From: Alitta virens
Taxonomy: Eukaryota; Annelida; Polychaeta; Phyllodocida; Nereididae
DNA length: 64,000 nt
Assembly: GCA_932294295.1 (NCBI GenBank)
Contig: OW028580.1
Coordinates: 6,725,374 to 6,789,373 of the forward strand
Direction: 5' to 3'
Part shown: positions 11,701 to 23,700 of the stretch, piece by piece
How positions within the stretch are numbered: position 1 is the first letter of the stretch
Layout: each line of letters opens with the position of its first letter
Notes under the pieces: model-generated
Database searches by the model: none
Told to the model about the DNA's origin: nothing
What the model saw: the letters and a program-made list of their open reading frames with translations, nothing else
Translations under genes and position numbers: made by a program

Positions 11701-14700
11701 GATACTAAATTACACTTTTCTGATCAATGTGACATGAGAACAGTATTGCAAAATATATGGCCTTCCGAAGAGTCTTGTATTCTTCCAACAGTGACATACA
11801 GTCACTAATCATAAGTTGGCATTACTTGGCATCAACTTGACCGGGGGATTCAACATATTAAAAAGTGCTCGGTGCATCTAAACATGTCCCCAAAACATAT
11901 GTTGCCTACTGCCTAAGATATGAATGTACTCAAGCTTAATACGTAAACAAACCTTTCCACAAATTATGAGGATTCTCTAAACACACAGGATGTCCACCTA
12001 ATAAACTGTAGCCTTTTCCATCAGTTGTGCTGGACTCAGTTCAATTATTGGAGACCTTTTTCAGAATTACAGCCTACAAGCACACCTGAAACATGATTGA
12101 ATTATCAGAGGTGCACAATGAGGAATGACAATATAGCATGCCATTTTGTATGTGTGCAATAACCTATAGTCAAGAAGTATGATGAACTCCATGTAGGTAC
12201 ACTAGATAAAAGGTATATATACAAACACCAAATACACTTGTAATAATTTTCCTTGTTTCGAGCTATTTATTGCTACTGTATGAATACTTTTTGTCCATGC
12301 TACATTAAAAAAAATTGTCATTAATTCTGTTCACTGCATTGCTTTAACAGTTTAAAATTAGAAAAAGTATGAATACTTTCGTCTGCGACTGTATATTCTC
12401 CACTCATATGTACAACATGCACTTTAGGCATCCAACATACACTCCACCAACCAATACACACCCATGCTGGATGGCAATAAAGCAATTTGATTGGCTCACA
12501 GCAGCTGTGGATGGGGCTTTACGTCCTGTATTTCTAATCAGGGCCACTATGTATTCTTGTTGGCTATTCTTGGGGATTTGTAAACCTATACATTTTTTGA
12601 AAGCTTATGGCAGTGAGATTCGAAAAACCAATGTTTCCAAATTTTCCTATGCTGTTATAGTGGCCATCTTGGATTTCAAAATGGCCACCCCGAAAAAGCA
12701 TAAAATTTGATATCTGAGCTTGTAATTGAGATAGAAAGTCATGTAAATACTCTAATCCTATGTTTTCTGGGTCAGGAAATCCAATTTTAACCCTTTTCAG
12801 AGAGATAAAATATAGTCCTAACACATTTTTACTGGTAGGCAAACTGAATTTTGTAGATAATATAAAAAGTAAACACAGATGTGCTTTTCATGGAAGTTTT
12901 TAGTGATATAATTATTTGAAATTATGTTTTTATTATCATTTGATGACAATATTGTCTAAAAGATAAGTAGCAATTAATATATAAATGTATGTTGATAAAA
13001 TGAACTTATTGTAAGAACAAGAAATGACCAAAATTCCATAGAATCGCCCAGAAGCACAATGCTTGGGAAATGTCTGCACACATCTTTTTTTTATAGTCCA
13101 GGGGCCTGAAGGACCAACCTTGAAACCCACAGGATTCTATAAGTGCCTAAATGTTCCTTAGGATAATCCCTTTCTGAAGATAACATGATTCAAAGAAATT
13201 GTTGGGATAAATGACCTTATTTGCATAAGAACACAATGGTTGTCAGCACTCTCTAAAAAATCCTCATTACACATATAGAGATACATATTTTACCTCCCAA
13301 TACATATTTGGGTGCTTTAAAGGCTAAGGATGCTACAATTTTTAATCTTACTGAATGGGCAACTAGAATATCAGTTTTTGTTTTTTTTTACATTAAAATC
13401 TGATAAGTATTATGAAATTTGATATTACTGTATACATTTGATGCATTAATCAATGAGAGTTGCTAAAATTCTCACATAGCCTCTATTAAGTAAGCACTAT
13501 TTCCAAGCTGAAAGTTCTAGGGGCTGTAATTGGCAGTTAGTTCACTGGGGACATCCTCAGAGAAAACACCTTCCCAAAAATAGCTGGGGATGAATTAGCT
13601 CATTTGCATGAAAACTAAATGGCTGCCAGCAATAATATAAACATTCATTATAGATAAATAGATAGATATATGGAAAGTGCATCCCTCTGGGACAAGTTCC
13701 ATAACAGTAATTCCAAATTGATATTCTTTAAAAATCCTCTACAAATGTATACCCTGCTAATGAATCAAATGTCTATTTATTCTCTTTTCATGAGCTACAT
13801 CCCAGCTGTTGATTGCATGAAACATTGAATTGGAAGTGCCTTGTACTCAGTGTCTCTGCTGAGGCAAGTAAAAGAACCCCAGCCATAGTGTAAATGTGTA
13901 ACATGGTGTGGACTCCAAAAATGTCATCTCATCATTATGTCTTCTGCCTCTGGCAGCTGGTCATATAAGCTGACTAAGCTTCAGGCACAGTAGTATTGAG
14001 ACATATGACATTAGATCAGAACATTTATATCCATACATATTTCATCTTTAATATCCTTTTAATTTGAAATTAACTTTATCTGTTCTATACTTTTTACTGG
14101 CAGCAAGTTCCAGTTCTAGCCGTAGTGGCCGCAGCCTCTCTCTAATCATTACAAGTCCATCCAGTCTACCAAAACTAACGTGGACTATATTTACGTTATC
14201 GCTACGCCAATGCAATGCAAACCACGCAAAATAGGTTGAAGTTCACTGCTCCAAACTGCTTTACAAAGAGCGTATAATATCCTTATTCCGGCGTTCTTGT
14301 CTTCAAGGACTATAGGTCAAAAGTGGCTGGGTTAGTTGTGTGCGACCACAGGTGAGTTGTTCACAATGAGTTTCCAGGGACCCTCGGCAGTCGAGGGTCC
14401 TGAGCAGAGACAGAAGTCCATCCATGTACCTTGGAATCTGGCAGCTCAGGCAGGTTTTTTTGGGGGTCTCGCAGATGCAGGCTTTATTTATTTGACTGTA
14501 ACAGTGAGTGTGATTTATGTGTGTCTATCTACAATGAATAAAACACATTGTCAACAATATGACAGTGCCTTAAGAGCAACATGCCATCTTGCATGAACAT
14601 TCATTGCAAAAAAAAGATATTTGCAGTAATAAAAAGTCGATATCAAATGTTTATACAAGCACCACAGTGAAGTTTGATAAATAAATATTATGAAATTGAT

Positions 14701-17700
14701 AATTTAAATGAAACTAAGAAATGCTCATTATAACAAGCTATCAATAGTGACCACATGAAGGGTAATACTCCCAACAATTACTGTTGCTGTTGTCATGCAA
14801 GCGAACCATCACAGCTGGAATGACATAAGTTCCTTGCGATGTGTATTCCCAAAGGCCATTAACCATATGGGTACCTCTCTTCCAACAATATAACTGGATT
14901 TAGCAAAACTCCAGGTATCTTTATTCTACTTTGGAAGAACCGTGCCCCTGGGAAGATGCTCTTTTCTCAATCTTTCCCACATGTGATCTTACATAACTTG
15001 TGTTTGTCACCACTTCTTTTGATTGTGAAAATCTTCTGCCATTAGATTTTTCATCATTGATGTCAACTTTTATACAAAGGGTGGGTGTAATCAAATGCAA
15101 AACCATTTGAATCTGTGCTGTTGTACTTCAGGGGGCAACTGTGTATCATATCCTTTGTTTTGGTCAAAGCTGTGCACAAAACCATCTCTGAAGCGCACTT
15201 AGTTCCTCGCATACTGCTAAATGCTGACTTGACAAATCTCACTGGGAGTTCCCAACAATCTTTTTGCGAGATGTGGAGCAAGTTCCACTCAAAATCTTCA
15301 GAAGAAAATTGTGAACTTGAGACTGATCCCGTGCAGCAAAACTGTTCTCCCACTGATGTAGGGCTCCAACAAAGTGAGTGCCATCATCACTGAATTTTCA
15401 GCTAGTTGAGCTGTAAAACAGTGCAATGGCATCATTAAAAGTTGTAAATTTTCAGCATATGTGCTTTCTTTAGCTGAATAGCTTAGGTAGATAAGCGTGT
15501 AAACCAAAATAAATCTCTTCTTCAGCAAGACTTGTGCTCTTTTGACTAACATGAGGCCAAAGTAATCAATGCTGGCGTACATAAAATGTCTGACATAACC
15601 TGTGTAGTACAATGATATGGCAGATGAGCATCTAAAAGGAGGTGAATGACTTTCATTACGCGATTCCTGCTCTTAAGAGGCCAGTGTCTCTTTTTTATGG
15701 CTGCAATGAAATTTTCTTGCCCAATGCAAGCTTTTCTGACTTGTCAGGATGGTGATGTGGAGACTTAAAAAGTAGAATCTGATACAAAAGACTCTTAAAA
15801 ATTATCAGGCAAACATTGAAAATAACCACTGTAAAGCATCAAACAACGTAGTCAAAGAATAAAGAGGACCTCTCTCAGTAATATCCATGGCCATCTGCTA
15901 AAAATCTCAGGGAATCCCATGTTCTAGAGCTGGCATCCACGCATTGCAAGTTCACTGGAATTTAACTCATAACATCTAATAGTGGCGATGAAAGCAGTAT
16001 AAGCCTTTGCAAGAAGAGTAAAATAGTGTTAAGCCGACAAACCTATGGCTATGCAGAGCATTTGCGAAGAAATCTGTTTCCACTGTTAATTTTGGAATAT
16101 TTTCATTCCTGTGCATCAGGTACACCAATGAGTAGAGCTGATCAGTTAATGGTACTCATTCTGCTGAAGATTAGCACTTGGTGACAACGGAACTTCAGTT
16201 TGGATTGGTTAGTAATGTCAAAATACAAATCCGATCGATTATGTTCAGAAAATGTTCATATCCTAGTTGTCCATTCCGTGACTTTTAAAATCATGGCATC
16301 CACCATTATGGAGTTAAAGAGTGCACTGAAGGGCAACATAGAGTCATTTGCGAATTCAGCCTCATGTCTGGAAATCATTATTTAGCCTTTAAAGCACCCA
16401 AATGTCTATTGGGAGGTGAGCTATGATATTGGTACGATGACGGCGATGTTGATACAATGTTGGAATAACAGTGACCAACATGAAAACAATGGTGGCCAAT
16501 CTGGAACGTCTGGGAAGGAACATTTAGGAACTTATAGAGTCCTGGGGGTTTCAAGGTTGGTCCTGCAAGCCCCTGAACTGTAAAGAAAGATGTGTATAGA
16601 AATTTACGAAGCATGGTGCTTTGGGCGATTCTATGAAATTTTGGTAATTTCTCTAGACAGTGTATTTTCATCAAATGTTAATAAAAACATAACTTCAATT
16701 AATTATGTCACTGTAATCTTCTGTGAAAAGCACATCTGTGTTTACTTTTTATATTATATACAAAATTGAGTTTGTCTGCCTGTGAAAATGTATGAAGACT
16801 ATATTTTATCACTCTGAAAGTGTTAAAATTGGATTCCTTGACCCAGAATACATAGGATTAGAGTATTTACATGACTTTCTGTCTCAATTACAAGCTTAGA
16901 TATCACATTTTATGCTTTTTTGGGGTAGCCATTTTGAAATCAAAGATGGCCGCCATAACGGCATAGGAAAATTTGGAAACATTGGTTTTTAAAATCCAAC
17001 TGTCATGAACTTTCAAAAAATGTATAGGTTTACAAATCCCCAAGAATTGCCAATGAAGCCTAAAATCATGACATAGTGGCAATTAGGACAGGCAGGGACC
17101 ATGGCAATGAGAAAAAGGATGAAACAGCCATCCAACCTAGGCTCGACCAGGAATCGAACCTGGGACCCAGTGGTTGGAAACCCAGCGCGCTACTACTGAA
17201 TGAAGAATATAATTGTTTATTTGGGCAGAAGAATTGAAAATTGACAATAAGCTATTGTACAAAATGAAAGTGAAAATTACTATTCATCAAATTAAAGTGG
17301 GTTTGGACTCTATACTATATAGATAGGGCACTCACCTTTGTTGGATATAATGTGTTTTAGGCAAAGTCTCTTGTGCTGGTGACATACATCTGAGAATCCC
17401 CGAGGAAAAAATCTTAAATGTGCATTTACAATTGTGTGTAAGACTAGTTCTCCAAAATAAAAAAAAAACAATAAAAAAAAACATGTATCTCACCCAATTC
17501 ATATGTTATAAATAACAGAAACCTTAAACAAAATCAGTGCATCAAAGGCTTGTGTGAAAGGGTGTGTTTGAAGGCATAATCCAAAATCTGTATCGGTGCA
17601 AAGGAGTTTAGTTCGCCTGGGGGTAATTCAGTTTTCACAAGACAAATGAAGTTTAAACAGAACTACACGTGTGGATGTGGTGTACAGAATTAAACGCTTT

Positions 17701-20700
17701 GTCTCACAGCTAGAGGCAACAGAATATAGCTCTTGTTTAAGTGACTTAGTCACTTTTTGTGGAAGGGGAGTCTCAATGCAACTGGATCTGTAGCTTAGTC
17801 ACCTTATATGACCAGTTGCCAGAGGCAGACATAATGATGAGATAAGCTTGGAGTCCACATCATGTTGCATATTTACCCCATGGGTGGTGTCTTTTACTTG
17901 CCTCAGCATAGACACCTAGTATAAAGCACCTCCAATTTAACGTCTCATGCGATCAACATGCAGCTGGGAAGCTCATACTCTCGCTTGGTTTGATATGAAT
18001 CCAACACGCATAAATTTGTTGAATGTTCTGCAATAAATCGTTGTGGATGCTACAACTGTTTTGATGTCAAAATTGCAAATAATCTTTGTACAATTAATAA
18101 CAAATGTCTTGCAAGAGTTTTCTGACAGCAATGTGGTCTGTGCATTGATTGATTGATTGATTGATTGATTGACCTGAGTGGGGCAATGGAGAGAGATTAT
18201 ATTCTCCAACCATATAATAGAAGGTATTTCGGAGAATTTTGGAAGGTGAAGTGATAGCAATATTCACTTTCAAGAAATTTTATGAAGAATAAAGTTTACA
18301 TTTCAGTGATAAAACAAAAACAGGATCCGTCTGTATTGATGACAATACCAACACAACTGTAAAACAATTACACAAAATTAATTGATAGTCATTAAATTGG
18401 TTATTTAAAGAATCAGTAAGGACTACTCTGACTTTGCCCCTAAAGTCCACACAACCAGTGGAGAGGTGTGGCCAACCACTGGGTCCCAGGTTTGATTCCC
18501 TGTCGAGCCTAAGCTGGACGGCTGTTTCATCCATCCTAATTAGCCCAGCAGGTGCCAAAATACAGGACGTAAAGCCTTAATCGAAATCCTAGTCACGAGG
18601 CAAGCATTGTCAATGGTACAGGAAGTTATGGCTAAAGTGAGACCTGGCACACAGTACCATTGTCTCCAACAGAAAGTGTCTGTATTAATTTTCTTGCCAT
18701 TGACTGTTTGGCCAACATAGCAAATTGTACACCTCCAGCTTGACCAATTAGCCCAATGCTAATGCTGCACTTGCCTAATGACTAACTGACCAGCCATCCT
18801 GGTTGTATCAAATTATCAATAAAAGTCTTCTGACAACATTTTGCCTTGAGCTTGTACAATGAGTATGTCCACCAGCTGGCAGTAGTAAATTGCCTTGCCT
18901 CCAATGCCAAAACCTGAACTGCCAATGTCTTTGGTCTTGGCATGCCCCTGTAAAAATGGGCTATTTAATCCAACCTATGGTTCACAGTCTGCCTGAAGAC
19001 GAATCTGTCCAAATCTAGAATGCATTCCTGAGACTGGTTATGTTGCTAAGTTTGTTTGTTTGTTTATTTAATTTTGAACAACATTATACGTGCTAGCCAA
19101 GATAGTTGTTTACCAGGGTCAATGGATCATATCAGCTCATATCACTATATCCCAAATGACACCATTAATAAACACCCTCACCCCACACGTTGGACTCGAA
19201 CTACCTACCTGACTGATGAGGCCATTGCGACCGGATTCTCCACCATCTAGTGTGGCAACTTTACAATACCTCTAGCAGTTGAGCTAAAGAGCAGACTCCA
19301 TAACAAAATTCTAGTAGATAAAGTAGTTGTGTACCGGTATATTTCTATAATATACCCATTATAATGTACAGTTAGTTTCATGAAATATGGTCTACTCTAG
19401 ACAGCTGCTGGCTGTAGCTTTAACTGGCTAAAGGCAGCCGCTTCTGTAAACTTCTAGCTACCATCACAAAAAATATAAATCTTGGTAAATGTAGGAAATT
19501 TAATTAAGACATAATGAATATGTATGCGCAATTGACATACATCTTTTCAACAAAAAAAGACAAATAATTACGCGCAACTCGCAACCTATGCACCAAATGG
19601 TGCTGCATGCACTTTTAGGTCTGGTTTTGAGTAGCCAGCTATAGCCGGACAGTTCCAGTTAGTGGTAGGTAGCATTGTACAGCAGAAGTTGTCCAGCTTT
19701 GTCTAGCTTTGTCTAGCTTTGTCTAGGATTAATTTGACAGGCCGTTTTTAAAGAAACTAACTTGTGTGTTGGTGGTCTTTTCTTTTTTTCATTTCTCTTT
19801 ATATATGCCTTGTTTTGGGGCAGTGGTACCCAAAACTACAACTGCCGGATGATCTAACCCAATTTTCTGGTGATACTGGATTGTAACTTACAGCCTTAGT
19901 GTGAGTGGCCCTAAAGCAGGGTGACCAGGGTCCCACTGTCAATTGGTGAGCAATTCATTTTTAGCCTATACGTTATTTTCGTTTTATTCCTTTTTGCAGT
20001 GTATGCGTTGTGGACCCCAGGGACTAGGACAATGCTTCGGACCCAATATCTGCTGCGGACCAAACATAGGATGTTACATCAATACGTTACAATCCGAAGA
20101 ATGTTCCAAAGAGAATGACAACCGAACACCATGTGACGTCACAGGGGAGATGTGCGGAGTGGACGGCCAGGGGAGATGTGGTGCTGATGGAGTCTGTTGT
20201 ACAGATGGTAAATGCTTCTTTTCTTTGGAGAATTTTGATATACCGTACAGGGTGCGACCTAAAAACCTGCACCAGGCATCTCCTCTTTCGGGATAGCTCT
20301 AGGTTACTCCGATGCTTATGAGGTCTTTTAAAGATCTGCCACATTTAGTCAGGGGTATAAGCAATTGGTCATTGTGATATTTGTGATCTTATAATGTCAG
20401 ACGATATCAGTGTCTGAATTATTGAGTGGGTGCATGCTGCAGGGCTTGTTCCGAGTGACATAATGATTGTATTGCAAAGGCCGAGGTGAAAATGACCCGA
20501 AGGTGTGATAAGTGTGCATGTGCTACATTCAGATGCAAATTATCTATCATTCTTGAGGAAACAAGAAAATATTATCTATCATTAAGATAATTATGGACAA
20601 TTGTTACTTTAGTGTGTATGATTGCAGCTAAATGTGATCACTGTCAATTTAGGTAATAACAAAAGGATAGCAGTAGCTGCTGGTGCAAGTTTTTATGCCG

Positions 20701-23700
20701 CACCCTGTAGTAACAAATTTGGGTTTCGGGCTTTCTCAGTCATTGCACCTCACCTCTGGAAACACTACCTGAAGATATCTCCCCCAATGACGGCTTTAAG
20801 AAGAAATTAAAATTCATCTTTTCAGAACTTGCTATGAACAATAGGTTTCCAAGCACCTGTGAGCATAAAACATTAAAAAGGCACTATAAAATTTTAGTAT
20901 TCATACAAATTTATTCATTTTTTCTGCTAAAGCTTAGTTTAATCCAGATTAAAATCATATCCAGCTGATAGTGTAGGGGCTTGTGTAGCTAAATGAAATC
21001 CTGTGGAAAACGTGCGTTAATTTTTGACACCATACATTTTTTCTCTCTTCAAGGTGTATAGTTTAAGAAAAAATATTGTGTCATTTTTTAAAACAGTTTC
21101 AGGTTAATTTACAGGGCATCAAACATGGGAGTAATAAAAAAATAGTCCGTGCGGAAGATTTTCACAATTTATCATGTTAAATAATCAATAATCATTCTGT
21201 AGGAATATACAGGAATAATATACGTTTATAGTTTGCCCAAATGATGAGTTCAGGCAATATTATTGGTGCTGTTTTAGTGTATGTTCTTGTGATATATATA
21301 ATATTTAGTTTTATTTCCTATTTCCATGTTGGTATATTTTGCATGGTGGTGCTGTTCACCCTGTCGTTATTGTAACTGTAGACTTTAGTGCTTGGTGTCA
21401 CGTTCGATGCTTGAAGTTGAAAACATAGGTTTAGCCACCAGAAGTTCCTCAATGTCATGCTTAATTCCTGAGGTATAGGAAAAGATACAATTTCTGGCAA
21501 TGGCGACTGTAATTTACCTTTAGTAAACACTACCCAAGGTTATCATTAGGACAAATAAGCTGGAGTTGTTCATCAATATTAATGAAAATTCACCAAATCA
21601 CCTTCTATTGCAGAATTTTCATTGGTTCTCAATATATATGTGCAACCGGAAAATAGCCAAATACACAGCCAAGTTGGATTTGGCCCCCTGGTTTCCAATA
21701 TTCCTTGATCTCAAAAACCTATATTTTGAGGCAAAAATTATATCTTTATTTCAAATATAAGTAGACAAGCTTTTCAGCAGCCATTTTGGATTTGGCCCTC
21801 TGGTGGAGTAAGCCTGAACTTTTTCAAAACGTACCCTGGCTAAATTGTTTTGTATTGCCCTAAACTCAAAATGTCAGCACTGAACCCTTGGAGGGTCCTC
21901 TAATATATGCTAAGGCAAGTAAATGGCCCCACCCATGGGGCAATGTGTAACATGGTGTGGACTCCAAACCTTATCTCATCATTACATATGCCACTGGCAG
22001 CTGGTCATATAAGCTGACTGAGCGTCAGACCCAGTAGCATTGAGAAATTGTAATCAGATAAAGAAATCATGGACAACGCATCATTTGTTTTTTTTTAGAA
22101 ATAGATTTATTTTATAATTTTTTTTTTGCTTAGGCGCCTGTCCGTGCTGTCACCTATATATTCTTTAGCCATCCAGAATTTGCATTAAACCTGTCAGAAA
22201 AAATGACACCATATGTTTTCTTGTTCTACACATTCTCAGGATTCAAAAAATGTGTGGTGTCAAAAATTAACAAACAGTTTTCACGGAATTACATAAGCCC
22301 CTACACTATTAACTAAGAAAATTTATCCTTATGCTGCAAAATTATACCTTTCTACCTTCGAGTGCTCTTGAGCGCTTCGGAAATTAAGATACATGAAATT
22401 TGCATGGGGGCCATTTTATTAGTGTCAGTGTTGAGGTGGTCTCAATAAAGAAGTGGTCTTCGTTGTTGGTGTCCATAATAGGTTTATGCCCATCATAGAT
22501 TTGCTTCGAAAGAATCAGTCATAAAGATAACAAAAGTCAGGAAGAAATTTGTGGTAAAAAGATAAGACCCCTGCATTTTTTATGGCATTTATTGTGGCCC
22601 CACTTGGGCTAAAAAGATTCAATAGCTGTAAAACAATAATGATAGTGATCAAGGAAGTTAACAATCCATTTATCATTCGGGCCAAACAAGACTATACTCA
22701 AAGAAAAAAAGGCTATATGTTCCTAAGAGTAGAGTACAACTTTTGAAAGTGGTTACCTTTAACCATCTGTAGTTGGACTACTTGAAACCATAACTATCCA
22801 GGCCTAAATACGCAATAGTCTTTTCACTGAAAAGCCCTGAATTCAGCAGGACACAAGTCTTTCCTTTCCTCTTCTTACTCATTTTGCTTTTCAGACACAG
22901 TAGGTAATAACTAAATGATTCCATAAATATAACTTTCTCAGAAAAATAAAAACATCAACTAAATGATAAAGTGTCAAATATACATTAAAATGCACTAAAA
23001 ATACTGCTGCTAGGATGCGCTTTGCTTCAGCCAATCACAGTCAAGGGCGGGAACTTTTTCAGCCAATAGAATTGCAGTATTCTGTTTTAGCCACCTGGTG
23101 GAAATACAGAGTACCTTCCATGTAAATCCACTATATTTCCACACATAACTTAGGATACAGCAGAAATGCTTTACACCTAAAGATGGGTCCCACGTGGGAC
23201 CTTATAGCGTTATGTATTTGTGAAAAGCCGAAAAACCCAGTTTGGTCTATGCGGCACCTTTTTTGATAAGAGTGCACGCAAGGTTCTGGAGATGAGAGAG
23301 GTTTTTTGCCAAGCATGTGATTTGTGGGACTTTTACGCTCAAGGATCATTCAGGGGAGCCATACATGTAATTTTGAGTCAATGATGAGTCAATGAGTTGC
23401 TATAAATGGAGCCAATGGGTTCTTTGTGGTACCCCAATTTTGTGAAGAACCCTATATAAGAGATTATCTGGAGCATTGCACTGATAGTCTGATACATGTA
23501 GGTGCTCTGAAAGCCAAATGAGATACTATACTGTTGACAAGCCACAGACATTCAATTTATTTCACATTCATAAAACATATATTATAAATTTAATTTTCAA
23601 AACATTTTGTACATAATGTGAGGAGTCCCCACTAAGAGGGTATCCCTTCGCTATCGTGGGGCCACCTACAGAACCTCTACATTTTCATAAATGTCGCACA

